NCBI GenBank assembly: GCA_003991915.1 | Contig: RQTK01000056.1 | Span: 605,687-669,686, forward strand | Reading direction: 5' to 3' | DNA length: 64,000 nt | Source of the DNA: Elysia chlorotica | Lineage: Eukaryota > Mollusca > Gastropoda > Plakobranchidae | Part shown: one piece after another, positions 35,731 to 47,234 of the stretch | Layout of the letters: each line of letters starts with the position of its first letter | How positions within the stretch are numbered: position 1 is the first letter of the stretch | Made by a program: the position numbers and the translations under genes | The notes under the pieces: model-generated | What the model was told of the DNA's origin: nothing | The model's input: only the letters and a program-made list of their open reading frames with translations | The model's database searches: none

Positions 35731-36736
35731 CCCATTTCAAGAAAACATGCGACCGGCTGCTTAATCGCAAGGGGAGGTTGACATAAGGTCTTGGCTAGTT
35801 TGTCCATCTCAAGTTACGGCGGATATGTCCCCTCATCGACTGCCGATTGTTTGTCTAGTTTGCGATTTTCCTTCATCGTTCTGTGGGCATAGGCCTTCAT
35901 CGTTCTGGTTATAATCAGACCTTTGAGTGTAGCGACAAGAGAACTAGATCTAGACCTAGGATCGTAAGTACAAGGTAATGGCAAGCTTATAATACATGTA
36001 TTATGATTATAAGAAGGCTTACGGCGAGTTGTAACATGTAAGCTACCGTGACGTTGTATTCACTACTCGTAGATCTACAAAGGGAACTTGCTTTATGGCA
36101 TTGCAGTCTTTTATGTCCATCTTTTCTGAGGCTTTGCTCTATCCACCCACCTGATTATTTATTTATCCACGGTACATGTCTTCTTTATCACGGTCTTTTC
36201 TGTTCAGCTCTACTGTGGCATTGTTCTATCCACCTGCCTGACTATTTATTGATATACACTACCTGCCTTCTTTATTCTGTTCGTGCAGTGGCTGTTAAAT
36301 GCCGTACGGTACCTGCGTCGCTCTGCTTATATCAAGTATCGCTACTAGAGTACTAGATATTCGAGGGCAAGATCTGCAAAGGGTTTAAACTTATCGCATT
36401 GCAATTTTGTCTGTTAACCTTTACCGTAGTATTGTTTTTTTTTCTACCTGTTTTGCGATTGGTCTCCGTCGTTCTGCTTATCTTCAGACCTTTGAGTATC
36501 GCTATAAGAGTACACGTACCTTGCTTTGTGAGATATGGCATTGCAATCTTTTCTGTACATTTTCTTCTCTGTGGCGTCGATCTACCTACGTGTCTGTTTA
36601 CTATCCTTCGATGTACCTTGATATTTACACCTATTTCCTTTCTACTCTAACAGTGACTGTTTAACGTTGCCTGTTTTGCGATGAATCTTTACCATTAAAC
36701 TTATCAGACCGTGACTACTACAATACATACAACACA
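35665..36736 (+). repeat. Unit A of a ~1.1-kb tandem duplication
   Basis: It begins with a CT tract, then CCCATTTCAAGAAAACATGC, and ends GACTACTACAATACATACAA CACA. The same succession recurs in 36737-37862 with high identity. An internal ~87-bp minisatellite (…CCACCTGATTATTTATTTAT CC…CATGTCTTCTTTAT…) is present about twice. An in-frame open stretch (about 36048-36356) translates the minisatellite as CSIHPPDYLFIHGTCLLY-type repeats. It lacks an ATG start, so coding is unsupported. Confidence 0.85.
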
Positions 36737-37862
36737 ACTCTCTCTCTCTCTCTCTCTCTCTCCCCATTTCAAGAAAACATGCGACCAGGCTGCTTAATCG
36801 TAAGGGGAGGTTGACATAAGGGCTTGGCTAGTTTGTCCATCTCAAGTTACGACGGACTTGTCCCCTCATCGACTGCCGATTGTTTGTCTGGTTTGCGATT
36901 TTCCTTCATCGTTCTGTGGGCTTAGGCCTTCATCGTTCTGGTTATAATCAGACCTTTAAGTGTAGCTACTAGAGAACTAGATCTAGACCTAGGATCGTAA
37001 GTACAAGGTAATGGCAAGCTTATAATACCGGTATTATGATAATAAGAAGGCTTACGGCGAGTTGTAAATTGTAGGCTACCGTGACGTTGTATTTACTACT
37101 CGAAGATCTACAAAGGGGACTTGCTTTATGGCATTGCAGTCTTTTCTGTCCATCTTTTCTGAGGCTTTGCTCTATCCACCCACCTGATTATTTATTTATC
37201 CACGGTACATGTCTTCTTTATCCTAGTCTTTTCTGTTCAGCTCTACTGTGGCATTGCTCTACCCACCTGCCTGATTATTTATTTATCCACCGTACATGTC
37301 TTCTTTATCCTAGTCTTTTCTGTCCATCTTTACTGTGCCATTGTTCTATCCACCTGCCTGATTGTTTATTGATCTACACTACCTGCCTTCTTTATTCTGT
37401 TCGTGCCGTGACTGTTTAATGCTGTACCCGCGTCGCTCTGCTAATATCAAGTATCGTTACTAGAGTACTAGATATTCGAGATCAAGATCTGCAAAGGGTT
37501 TAAACTTGCGTTATCGCATTGCAATTTTACGTGTCCATCTTTAGGCCTACCGTTGTAATCGTTCTTTCTACTCGTTTTGCGATTTGTCTCCGCAGTTCCG
37601 CTTATCTTCAGACCTTTGAGTATCGCTATAAGAGTACACGTACCTTGCTTTGTGAGGTATAGTATTGCAGTCTTTTCTGTTCCTTTTCTTCTCTGTGGCG
37701 TCGATCTACCTACCTGTCTGTTTACTTTCCTTCCATCTACCTTGATATTTACACCTATTTCCTTTCTACTCTAGCAGTGACTGTTTAACATTGCCTGTTT
37801 TGCGATGAGTCTTTACCATTAAACTTATCAGACCGTGACTACTACAATACATACAACACATT
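36737..37862 (+). repeat. Unit B of the ~1.1-kb tandem duplication
   Basis: Second copy, offset about 1032 bp at the left end and about 1124 bp at the right end. The difference is mainly one additional ~87-bp internal repeat. The repeat unit is a multiple of three, so the open frame (37081-37419) is kept: LFIHGTCLLYPSLFCSALLW then HLPDYLFIHRTCLLYPSLFC. It too has no ATG at its start. Confidence 0.85.
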
Positions 37863-37937
37863 GGTGGTATTTGAAGTATCTTTATGTGGCAGTGCAATAT
37901 AAAATATTTTCTGTTCCTAATCTTTACCGCAGTAATG

Positions 37938-38085
37938 TAGGGAGTGGTTGTGGCTCAGTCTTTAAGTGCTCTGGACCAGTATGCAGCACGTTCGTGGTTC
38001 AAATCCCGGCGTGTACGCGTTCCCTTCTTCGTACAAGACCCCTCAGGAAACTTTTGAACTGTAAAACGTTGGAATAAAGGCGATA
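37938..38085 (+). mobile_element. Second-type tRNA-headed SINE
   Basis: GTGGTTGTGGCTCAGTCTTT resembles an A-box head, and CGTGGTTCAAATCCCGGCGT carries a B-box. The element ends GTAAAACGTTGGAATAAAGG. Its body does not match the main SINE family, so it is a different tRNA-derived element. Confidence 0.6.
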
Positions 38086-38430
38086 GTCTTGCAATACTTT
38101 GAAGTTATTTGTGAAGTGTGGACAGCGTGTTTTTAAGCTGCTTTTTTTTTCTTTTCTGAAGTTCACACCCGACTTAGGATTTAATTTAAATATTAAGGGA
38201 TTCATACTCTACGGGGTCATTTTATTTCGTTGACAGTCAGTTTTGGTAAAATTTATTTTTTATGACAACCAATAAGAAATAATTTTTATGACTTCTTCTT
38301 CCCCACGTGTGTCCATCTATAATTGATCTGTCGGTATTTTCATATTCATCATAATTCTTACACGTAAATGTGTCAATTAAAGTGCCACGTTTCAATACTG
38401 AATGCTATTCTTCTGTCCCTCGCTGCCCCT

Positions 38431-38433
<3 letters not shown>

Positions 38434-38486
<53 letters not shown>
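38434..38486. repeat. (CT)n microsatellite, about 26 units
   Basis: Uninterrupted CT tract. Confidence 0.95.
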
Positions 38487-38490
<4 letters not shown>

Positions 38491-38952
38491 TTTCTCTCTC
38501 TCCCTTTTCATCTATTTTTCCTACCACTACCCAATTCGCACACCCATCTGCCATGATAATACTGATTCGATATACAACATGAAAATAATAACACTCCGAG
38601 CATTAATTAAATCACCACAATTGCCATGACCTTTTCAACACAACCTGTTTCAAACCAAGATTATGTTGGATTAGTAGTGCCCTAGATAAGTCTAGATTTT
38701 ACTTTAGGTCTTTTTTATGAATACTGATTTTTTTTTTATCTATACGCCCTTAAGCGTGTTTCACTGTGATTTTTATATTAGGCCTACATTAAAAATAATG
38801 TCGAAATTTCGCAGGCTCGCTGTAATAAACAAAACAAAGCAACACACTGATACAGGTAAATTAAAAAACAAGGCATAACAAATCACAACTTCGAAACTCT
38901 GTATGCTTGCTGTAATAAACAAAACGAAAGAAAACAAAAAATAAAAACAAAA

Positions 38953-39220
38953 TCTGGCTCAATCGGTAGAGCGTTGGTCTCCCAACCGGAAGTTCTCCGG
39001 TTCGAAACCCTCGATCGGTCAAAACATTTTCTGCCGATTCGTCCCTTCCTTGTTGGGTAGGTATCCTAATAATGTGACCAGCTGAGGCATGAGTCTTAGC
39101 ATCCCCGCTCTGTCTTTGTGTGGTAGCACATAAAATTATCAGACGATAGTCTTTGAACCCTCCCACAATACAATTTATGTAGTGTTGACGTTGGACGCTA
39201 AGCAACCAACTCAACTAATG
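38953..39220 (+). mobile_element. SINE with well-kept tRNA-like head
   Basis: The head contains GGCTCAATCGGTAGAGCGTT (D-arm/A-box-like) and TCTCCGGTTCGAAACCC (T-arm/B-box). The body then follows the main family (TTGTTGGGTAGGTATCC, AATGTGACCAGCTGAGGCAT, GGTAGCACATAAAATTATCA) and ends GTTGGACGCTAAGCAACC. It is moderately diverged. Confidence 0.8.
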
Positions 39221-39277
39221 GCCATCTAAGTCTCACGCTGTCGGCCACGATATAAATGATTAATTTTACTATCACTA

Positions 39278-39375
39278 TTAACTCAATCGATTAGTGCGCT
39301 GGGCTGAGACCTGGAGGTCCGCGGGTCGAATCTCAGCTGGTGCCCTTCTGGATACTTTCCCCACTTTTTAGACAA
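39278..39375 (+). mobile_element. tRNA-like SINE head fragment
   Basis: TTAGTGCGCTGGGCTGAGAC followed by CGCGGGTCGAATCTCAGC is tRNA-like with a B-box. The expected SINE body does not follow, so it is a fragment or another family. Confidence 0.5.
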
Positions 39376-39394
39376 CATTTTCAGTCTATAATTT

Positions 39395-39835
39395 TATTAC
39401 ACTCTTAAATCATTATCATGGAGAGCATTGGCGACCATGTCCCTCCACATCAGTTTATCCTCGCATTTCACAATCAGATCGATGCCTTTGCTTCCATCGA
39501 TCCGTCTTCCCAGCCCGTGCAGGATTTTTTCTCTGTGTCTTCCTGTCGCTCTCTTTCCGTTTATTTTTCCCGCTTGTAATAGGCTCTAAAAAAAATCTAC
39601 GCCAACGAGTGTGTCCTTATTCTATTGAAGAGACTTAATCCGGTGCTTGCTTGACTAAGGACATTTTCGTTTGTTTTTCTTGATGTCCACGGGACTTTGA
39701 GCAGTCTTCGGGTGAACCTCATCTCAGTTGCTGTGATGCGTCTCTCTAGCTGTGAGCTGTTTGTTCCATGTCCAAGTCTCGCTTCCGAACATAATAACTG
39801 GATGTACATAAAAATTCTGGGCTCTTTATCTCACC
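39395..39835 (-). pseudogene. LINE reverse-transcriptase C-terminal fragment
   Basis: On the - strand one frame gives LERRITATEMRFTRRLLKVP, then WTSRKTNENVL, the thumb-region motif common to many LINE polyproteins. After a frame change at an A-run near 39590 it reads GKINGKRATGRHREKILHGL, then a WRDMVANALHD end. This is the usual C-terminal tail after reverse transcriptase. It is 5'-truncated and frameshifted. A short conserved piece between the two parts is missing. Confidence 0.75.
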
Positions 39836-40240
39836 TTTATGGTTAGTTTGCTATTACTCAGAATACGTTTCATTCCCTGATTTCGCATTTACCGTTTATT
39901 GTTATTATCGCCCCTAAGTGTTAGACTTTGCCCATCTGGCGTGACTCATAAGTCCCAAGTTTTAAGTTGCATGTGGGAGTAACTCTCATGTACTTGCCTA
40001 TATTTACCATTATCTAGTTTTCAAACAATATTGAATAAACCTATGCATCAAAAATTTTCTGATGCAGTTTTCATCCTTTGAAAGTTATATGCTAAAATCC
40101 AACAGCTTATGAGTCCTATTTTTGCTTTTCGGGCCGCTAATGGGAATCAAGATAACATCACAGTTGTAATTGGTTTTATTTTATTAAACGTGCATGAGTC
40201 ACTAAGTAGATCTAATCTAAACCGACCAGTACAATCATCT

Positions 40241-40371
40241 AATTCTTCTTCTTCTTCTTCTTCTTGCTTCTTCTTCTTCTTATTCTTCTTCTTCTTCTTC
40301 TTGCTTCTTCTTCTTCTTTCTTTTTCTTTCTTCTTCTTCTTCTTCTTCTTCTTCTTCTTCTTCTTCTTCCT
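40241..40371. repeat. (TTC)n pyrimidine tract with TGC and T interruptions
   Basis: TTC triplets broken by TTGC and runs of T. The ORFs over it (poly-Ser/Phe; poly-Lys/Arg antisense) are artefacts. Confidence 0.95.
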
Positions 40372-40706
40372 TGTAAAACATAAGGTCGATCCTTCACAAG
40401 CTTGTAAATGCAAATTTCAATAACTTTCTGCATGATTGCCAGTGTCAATATCAGTATGGAAGGTTGTATAACTATCGCGGTGTTCGAAAAACAGTAGAAC
40501 AGTCAAGCGTGTTACCTACTAATGGGTCTGCTGTATGTTACTGTAGCACCACAACCCACCAACAATGAGCATAGACCCGTTACTTTTATTAGATTTAAAT
40601 CCGGACATAAATATATAATATATATAAAGCACTGTAAAAAAAAAAAGAAGAAAAAATATTGCATGCTTTTCAACTATGATTATATGTATGCGTGTGTGTT
40701 TCCCCA

Positions 40707-40843
<137 letters not shown>

Positions 40844-41194
40844 ATTTCTTTCCATCTCTCTCTCTCCCTCTCTCTGTTCTGCTCCTCCCCACCCTTTACG
40901 CCTCTCTCTCTCCCTCTCTTTCTCTTTAACTCTCTTTCTCAATTATGTGAGCTTTTTGTTTTGTTTACGTTATAAAGAGTGGAGTTTAAGGGAAGCCAAT
41001 CACACAAATATAATAATATTCTGTTCGCCGAGAGCACAGCGCTGTTGTTTTTTTTTCAAAGCATCTAACTTTTTAGAATACAATATCTATCTGTAAGACC
41101 AGGTGTAACACTATGTATTCAAGTGCAATCTTGTGGTTGTTGTTTTAATTAAAATAACTTCCTTTTTATTAAGTTGAGTGAGCTTTCTTCTAAT

Positions 41195-41369
41195 TCTTCT
41201 TCTTCTTCTTCTTCTTCTTCTTCTTCTTCTTCTTCTTCTTCTTCTTCTTCTTCTTCTTCTTCTTCTTCTTCTTCTTCTTCTTCTTCTTCTTCTTCTTCTT
41301 CTTCTTCTTCTTCTTCTTCTTCTTCTTCTTCTTCTTCTTCTTCTTCTTCTTCTTCTTCTTCTTCTTCTT
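41195..41369. repeat. (TTC)n microsatellite, about 58 units
   Basis: Almost pure TTC, the longest uninterrupted triplet tract in the window, followed by a T-run. The poly-Ser and poly-Leu ORFs over it are artefacts. Confidence 0.97.
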
Positions 41370-41424
41370 TTTTTTTCCTTCCAGATGAGTTGGTGTCTGT
41401 ATAGTGTGACTTATAGAGAAAAAC

Positions 41425-41572
41425 CCGCGGGTTGGTTTGGTGTCAGTGCAATGTGAAAATTGACTGAGTGAGAATTACTTGTAAGTTGTATCCATACCTT
41501 GTCTCTGTGTGGCAACACGTAGGCAATTGTCAGATTTAATACCAGTAAGTCTTTAGACCCATCAACCTAGGG
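41425..41572 (+). mobile_element. Diverged SINE body fragment
   Basis: GGTTGGTTTGGTGTCAGTGC, AATGTGAAAATTGACTGAGT, CTTGTCTCTGTGTGGCAACA and CAATTGTCAGATTTAA match the family body in order but with many changes. The head is absent. Confidence 0.65.
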
Positions 41573-41947
41573 GATCCCCCTTAAGAACATAAAAGATGAG
41601 CATTTTCTCATACAAAGAACTCAGGTATCCCTGCTCAAATCCAAATGGTGATGAACACAAACAAACAATCGCTCACCAAAGACAAAAAAAATAATTACAA
41701 ACTTCGGAGTTCATGTATCAATTGTTAGAAACAGTTTCAATATTACCATGTATTGCCTCTGGATCTCCTAACACAGCAACCATGTATTGCCTCTGGATCT
41801 TCCAACACAGCTGGCTCCGGATTGATCGATGGTATAAACGCGTGAAAAGTAGAGTAATCGACCTCCACAAATCGGTTAATTTCCCTCACGGGTTTTACTA
41901 CTAAACGCATACATGCCTTACATATACATATAATTATCATTGACACT

Positions 41948-42010
41948 ATCTCTCTGTCTGTTTGTCTCTCTCCCTCTCTCCCTTTCTTTCTTTTTCTTTT
42001 TGTCTTTCTC

Positions 42011-42090
<80 letters not shown>

Positions 42091-42140
42091 TCTCTTTCTT
42101 TTCTCTGTTTCTCTCTCTCTCTCTCTCTTTCTGTCTCTGT
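41948..42140. repeat. Imperfect (CT)n tract
   Basis: CT-rich tract with TTTCTTT and GTCTC interruptions, continuing as CT-rich sequence to about 42210. Ser/Leu- and Arg/Glu-rich ORFs over it are artefacts. Confidence 0.93.
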
Positions 42141-42670
42141 CTCTCCCCCTGTGTCTGCTTCGCTCCCCCAACCCTTCGCCTCTCTCTCTCCTTCCCTTCC
42201 TCCCTTCGTTGAAATATTGAACGAAAGATGTTGACTAATGCCCAGGTCGTAAGTATTGTTAAAACGTTGATGTTGATGGATGATCGGCCTTTAAAGTAAT
42301 AATTAGGGTAAATATCTTGTAATGGTGTCAAGGGCGTTTGGGGTACATGTACACAGTTTGTGGAAAAGCATTTCGCTTTGATTCAGTTTTAAATAACTCA
42401 AATTATAGTTTAACACATCACCTATAGATTTAAAGTCTGTTATATAATAGCCAATACATTATGGTGTCAGCTGTTGCCTTGTCTCCTCTTTTACTACTTA
42501 AGGATTATTAACATTATCGACGCCATCAGGACCCATATCACGGATTTGATTATGATCAATAATTATGATTATTCAACCAGCATCATTACTATTATCACAT
42601 TCACATCATCACTTTTCAGTATCACCAGTGCAATTCTTAACGTTTCCCATTCCCTATCCCCACCAATATG

Positions 42671-42822
42671 GTAGGTGATAATGTCATCTGTGAGGTATTG
42701 TCGTTGCACTCCATCTACACTTTATCCTCATCCTAGCACGTAAAATTGTGATTGGGACCCGTCCTAAATATAGATATATATATACAATTGGACGCTAAGC
42801 AACTAACTCAACTCAACCCAAG
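42671..42822 (+). mobile_element. Diverged SINE fragment
   Basis: AGCACGTAAAATTGTGATTG, GGGACCCGTCCTAAATATAG and CAATTGGACGCTAAGCAACT with an AACTCAACTCAACCC tail identify the 3' part of the main SINE family. Confidence 0.65.
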
Positions 42823-42824
42823 TT

Positions 42825-43397
42825 AACCTCCTGGAGGAACAATTTAGGAGTACATGTTTTCTCGTTATGCGTGTACCACAATCATTAGTTATAGTTATGA
42901 GGTCCAGACTTCATAACTTGGAATACAGTTTCTCAATACATAAATTCTTTGTCGATTTATTATTACATGACGTTTTTTTCCACTTGAAAATAATTAAAGT
43001 AAACTATAATACACATACACATGTATAAACTTCACAGTGTTCACACTAAATATTTTATAAACTCTTTCTTGTCCCTTATTATAGACACCAAAGACGCTGC
43101 TGTATTCTATTTAGTGTATTATTTGAATAAATAATATCCCAGAGTAGATTTTATTTACTTTGTACAACCGTAGACTTCAGTGGTAGGTAACTGAACATGA
43201 AACAGATTTCCCCACGGTACTTGTTTACAATCGACATTCCCAGTTGGAGTTTACAAAAGAGGGGAGTCTTGTGTTTACATACATAATTATCTCGTGTACG
43301 GTAGATTTACATATTAATAGTACCCGAGCCTCCAGTGTATTCCATCTCCTCTTTCCTAAGCTTTAAAATTGTAAAAGCCACGCGCTCTGTCCCTCTT

Positions 43398-43400
<3 letters not shown>
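42825..43400. other. Gene-free interval upstream of the membrane-protein gene
   Basis: AT-rich, no recognisable exon. A first non-coding exon and promoter for the gene at 44114 could lie here or further left but cannot be placed from sequence alone. Confidence 0.4.

Positions 43401-43402
<2 letters not shown>

Positions 43403-43459
<57 letters not shown>
43403..43459. repeat. (CT)n microsatellite, about 28 units
   Basis: Uninterrupted CT tract about 0.65 kb upstream of the membrane-protein start codon. Confidence 0.95.
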
Positions 43460-43464
<5 letters not shown>

Positions 43465-43840
43465 GATGACTGTTGAATCTTGGTTTGCACAGGTAGTAGT
43501 TGTTTTAATTCAAACCGAATAATTTGTTCATCGAAAAACCAAACTCATTTTCTCAATCAAAACAAATTATGAGTCTTTTTACTTAGTCAGAGACCACTGT
43601 GCTCGATTTCCGAAACTAATATTCAGTTCACTAACGCGTGTGACATTAAGCTGCTTTGAACATTTGTGTTAAAATAATACTTCCAATTCCCAAGTGCATT
43701 TCCTTTTGAGGATAAGAATGTGTACTCAGTGGCATTTAGAAAATAGTTAATCTCCAATGTATTATGCGTAGTAATTAAATGCGATTATTAATCCTTTCCG
43801 TAACAACCTTGAGCTCTTAGGTATTAATTTAAGTTGGATT

Positions 43841-43863
43841 TTGTTGTTGTTGTTGTTGTTGTT
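43841..43863. repeat. (GTT)n microsatellite, 7-8 units
   Basis: GTTGTTGTTGTTGTTGTTGT in the presumed intron before 43960. Confidence 0.9.
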
Positions 43864-43978
43864 TTTCTCGTAGTTCGTGTGTTATTATATTCTATACATT
43901 TTGAAACTGGTATTTGATTTTTTTAATGAACATTTCATTTCTTCTCTCTAAACATACAGGAACTACCCAGCATAAATT

Positions 43979-44008
43979 ATGGGATGTGCTGAAAACTCTG
44001 TCATCTGA
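43979..44008 (+). promoter_or_regulatory. Upstream ORF in the presumed 5' UTR
   Basis: ATG followed by eight codons (MGCAENSVI) and TGA lies 105 bases before the main start. It follows a good 3' splice-site sequence (CTTCTCTCTAAACATACAG, exon starting at 43960). If the transcript begins or is spliced upstream, this short frame would be met first by scanning ribosomes and could lower translation of the main ORF (inference). Confidence 0.45.
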
Positions 44009-44113
44009 AGCCTCAAGTGCATAGCATTCTACCGGCAATATTCACCTGGAATCTTCAAAGACAGAATACGCTTATCTTCCAGCAAAGCGCCCACCTAGCG
44101 CTCAAGCTTCGTC

Positions 44114-44620
44114 ATGGCGAAAAGCAGTTTTGTCTCCAAGGCTGGAGGTCTGCTTCGCTTCTGTCTCTCTCTCATCTACCGCCTGACTGTAAAGCTCACT
44201 GTTGAATTCCTAAAGATCGGGATCCTTCTGGCGATTCTGATCGGCGCCGCGGTGGTGTCAGTATTCGCGTTCGTTTACTGCATTATTTGGGTATACATCA
44301 CTTCCGGCGGAAGCATTCTTGTCTCAAGTTGCGCATGCGTTATCGCATGTTTCCTGTCAGTCGCCATCTTGTGGGTGCTGCAGGTTTTAGTGAAAGACGT
44401 GTTGTGTTTAACGGATCTGACTTTACCCGAGCTGGCAAAATTGTTCGCTTCGGCTGCCTTCAAGAAACGCAAATGTGGAAAAGAAAAAGGCGTGAACGCC
44501 AATGCACATGGAGATGTCAGATCTCCAGTTCCACACGATGAGACTGTGAGTGTCGCAACGAGAAGGCAAAGCTCACGATTGAAGAAAGATCGTAAACTTA
44601 CGTGGTTGGATGAAAGTTAG
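44114..44620 (+). CDS. Two-pass membrane protein, 168 residues, family unknown
   Basis: A single open frame starts ATG in a good context (G at -3, G at +4) and ends TAG. Residues 1-34 are basic and amphipathic (RFCLSLIYRLTVKLTVEFLK). Two hydrophobic segments follow, about residues 35-62 and 67-93, joined by a tight TSGGS turn, so a hairpin with both ends on the same side is likely. Residues 94-116 are mixed (LTLPELAKLFASAAF). The tail is highly charged, with basic clusters near 117-124 and 148-160 (RRQSSRLKKDRK), and ends WLDES. No cleavable signal peptide is evident. I recognise no family. A 3' splice site at 43959/43960 suggests the whole CDS is in the last exon behind a non-coding exon not located here. 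Base composition is richer in GC than its surroundings, as expected for coding DNA. An AATAAA at 44930 may end the transcript. Confidence 0.72.
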   Translation: MAKSSFVSKAGGLLRFCLSLIYRLTVKLTVEFLKIGILLAILIGAAVVSVFAFVYCIIWVYITSGGSILVSSCACVIACFLSVAILWVLQVLVKDVLCLTDLTLPELAKLFASAAFKKRKCGKEKGVNANAHGDVRSPVPHDETVSVATRRQSSRLKKDRKLTWLDES

Positions 44621-44929
44621 AGGTTTTCCACAATATTCATCCATGTGCACTTTTACACTAGACATAGTAAAGATCTGCATGTTTGTCATTTTTGGACTTC
44701 CCAATTTTAATTATAAACTGGGTATGATCTGGCCAATTCTTACATTGGTACACAGCACTTGATATTTCCAAAAGGTTCATAAATTCCCAAAAGCCTTCGT
44801 TTCTGCCCTACATTTGATACTTATACTGATAGTTATTAAATAGTGTCACTTGTGCACCCGAGGTCTCTACTTTTAAAAAGCACGCTAGAGATATTAAAGG
44901 CTCGTTTGTACGTAGATCTTTGCGTCTAC

Positions 44930-44935
44930 AATAAA
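44930..44935 (+). terminator. Possible polyadenylation signal of the membrane-protein gene
   Basis: AATAAA about 310 bases after the stop codon, in CTACAATAAAGGG. This is the first canonical hexamer downstream; other sites further on cannot be excluded. Confidence 0.4.
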
Positions 44936-45654
44936 GGGTTACACGTAGAAGCAACTGAGTCTCAACTTTGAAAACGCACGTATTTCAAAAACTGAACAAT
45001 TCAATTATAGTAATTGTTCATGTCTATGGTTACTGCAGAAATCAACATTCCACACACACGTTAATGAACACCTGTTCATTTTAAAGTGAAAAGCAAAATG
45101 TCCTCGGCAGACATTGTTGTGGTGTTAGATAATCAGTATAATATTAAGATTAGCAAAAACTGTTTTTGTTCTTGGTGCTGTTTATTTTTTCCTCAGATGA
45201 CTGTATTTTTTAATGAACATGGGAAACTTAGTAAATTCTCCTTAACTACATAGGTTAAGGCATTTTTTTTTGTTTGTTCTAGCTGTGAAATACGATTATC
45301 CGTACCTTTTTGTATCTCAAATTGTAAAACTAAATTGTGCACTTTTTTTCTTCAATATAAAAGAAATGTTGCTTGTTTTAATATCTGTAGAACCTGAGCA
45401 ATCAAGGATTCCAACATCCTTGCCAATTTTTTTAGCGTGTGACTAATTTTATTCCACGTTCCTCTGCATTGTTATGGCTGTTTAATGTCCTGCATTTTAC
45501 CGCTCTCAGCACTGTCGGTTTTTTGAATATCTTAAAATAACAAAAAGTGCAATGTATCTTTGCAGTCCTACAGAAACCATCGTCACATGCACAAAACACT
45601 CATGTCTTAACTTTGATAGTATGATACTTCAAGTCACTGGAGGGATGGGATGGA

Positions 45655-45900
45655 GGTGGTGAGAGACGAAGCACGGTAAATAGATGGCAAGCCTTCTAAT
45701 CGGGAAGTGTCTGGTTCGATGATTCTCATCCGAATCAAACTACCATTATCCTGGTTGGGTCGATATCAATATAAAGTGATCGCGTCAGAGAGAAGCCCTT
45801 TTACCCTCTCTTGTGTCTGTATAGCAGTAAAATTGTCAGCCGTTAGTCTTGGGACCCGCCTGCCCACTACATTGACTTCAAGAAACAAACCAAATAAATC
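45655..45900 (+). mobile_element. SINE, diverged but nearly complete
   Basis: B-box-like GTCTGGTTCGATGATTC, then ATCCTGGTTGGGTCGATATC, ATAAAGTGATCGCGTCAGAG, CTTGTGTCTGTATAGCAGTA and AAATTGTCAGCCGTTAGTCT follow the main family in order. The tail is degraded (AAACAAACCAAATAAATC). Confidence 0.75.
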
Positions 45901-46654
45901 GAGATAAGTCAAACAATGGAGCTTCAAGCACTACACTGCAGTGATTGAAGTCACTTTTTTAAAGTTTTTGTCTCACAAATTTATTACTGGAGTACAAGAT
46001 CTTAAACTGAGATAAGAAAAAGAGGAAAAAAAAAAAAAGTGTGTTATAATGAATTGTCAAACTCTGGTCCAAATTCTCCCCTCCCCCCCTTTCCCCACAT
46101 TTTTTTTCTTTATTATTATTGTAGACACACATTGCCGTGCCACACTTATAACTACAATACCCTTATGGCTTTTTTTTTATATCAGCGATAAGGTGCGCCT
46201 GAGGAACAATCTGTCGATCATGTCTTTGTTTTTAGATAGCCTACATACAAGGAACCTTCGACTAATACCATGGCATGAACTGATATAGAAATGTCATAAA
46301 ACCACAAAAAGGTGTATCATTATTTGTGTTTAAAATAATTATACGGTATTAAAGAGGATACAATCTACACACACTTTGGCTAAGTCACAGTGTCATGATA
46401 CGTGAACGAGGATAAAATTTGGTCGTGGTGTAAATTGATGTAACATGTGTACATGAGTGTGCTTCACTTAGCACATGATTGATCATATTATTACATGTAT
46501 ATAGATAGGCAAAGATAATACCTTGTACATGTATTATTAAGTGGCACCAACGAAGCCAGCTCATATTTCTCCTGCTCTATTTCTGTTACTGTTGACTGGC
46601 CAGTTGCTTTCAACGCCAGGCATATTATGTTCTATGTATTCCATCTCGTGGGCG

Positions 46655-46752
46655 TATCCTAAGAGCAACGTCTGACAATCACGTGCAGTCACACATGCAG
46701 CAGGGATAGCGGGGCATTAATCTCAGGCGCTCACATTAAACTAACACCGTTG
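46655..46752 (-). mobile_element. SINE body fragment, reverse orientation
   Basis: The reverse complement has GGTGTTAGTTTAATGTGAGC, then TGTGACTGCACGTGATTGTC and AGACGTTGCTCTTAGGATAC equivalents. It lies directly against another reverse SINE copy on its right. Confidence 0.65.
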
Positions 46753-46985
46753 GTTTGTTTTGTTACTTAACGTCCAACGTCAGCACTATATAGACCATAT
46801 TTTGGATGAGCCTCAAGACTGACATCTTACAATTTTACGTGCTTCCACACACGAGACAGGGCGGGGAGACCTGGGCTCCTGTCTCACTCTCAGACGGTCA
46901 CATCAAATTGATATGGAACAAGGCGACTGGGCCAGAGTTCGAACCAGGGGCCTCGAATGAGAAGACACGCGCCCCAACGAGAACA
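46753..46985 (-). mobile_element. SINE, reverse orientation, nearly complete
   Basis: On the - strand: GGTTCGAACTCTGGCCC (B-box), ATTTGATGTGACCGTCTGAG, CTCCCCGCCCTGTCTCGTGT, GTAAAATTGTAAGATGTCAG and the end ACGTTGGACGTTAAGTAAC. Together with the preceding fragment it forms a head-to-tail pair. Confidence 0.8.
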
Positions 46986-47234
46986 ACTTTTTAAAAGTAA
47001 AATATAAAGATTAAACTGACAGTGGCAGACACGCTGATAGATAAAGCCTGTAAAATATGGCTGTGCGATCACCATTATTAGAAACCATTGTAGATGCTTT
47101 AGGAGAGGTCCTATATGGTCCCGCTTTCTTTTCCTGTTACCATTCTACTAGCACTATTTTGGAATTTCTGGAACCTGTCTAGGTTATATTTGCCTGAAGC
47201 TTGTTTTTCTTGCAAGCCTAGGGAAACCTGATGG

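Noticed and set aside
31439..39060. Possible functional tRNA genes at SINE heads
   Set aside because: A- and B-boxes are present but acceptor stems do not close and all are followed by SINE bodies or fragments.
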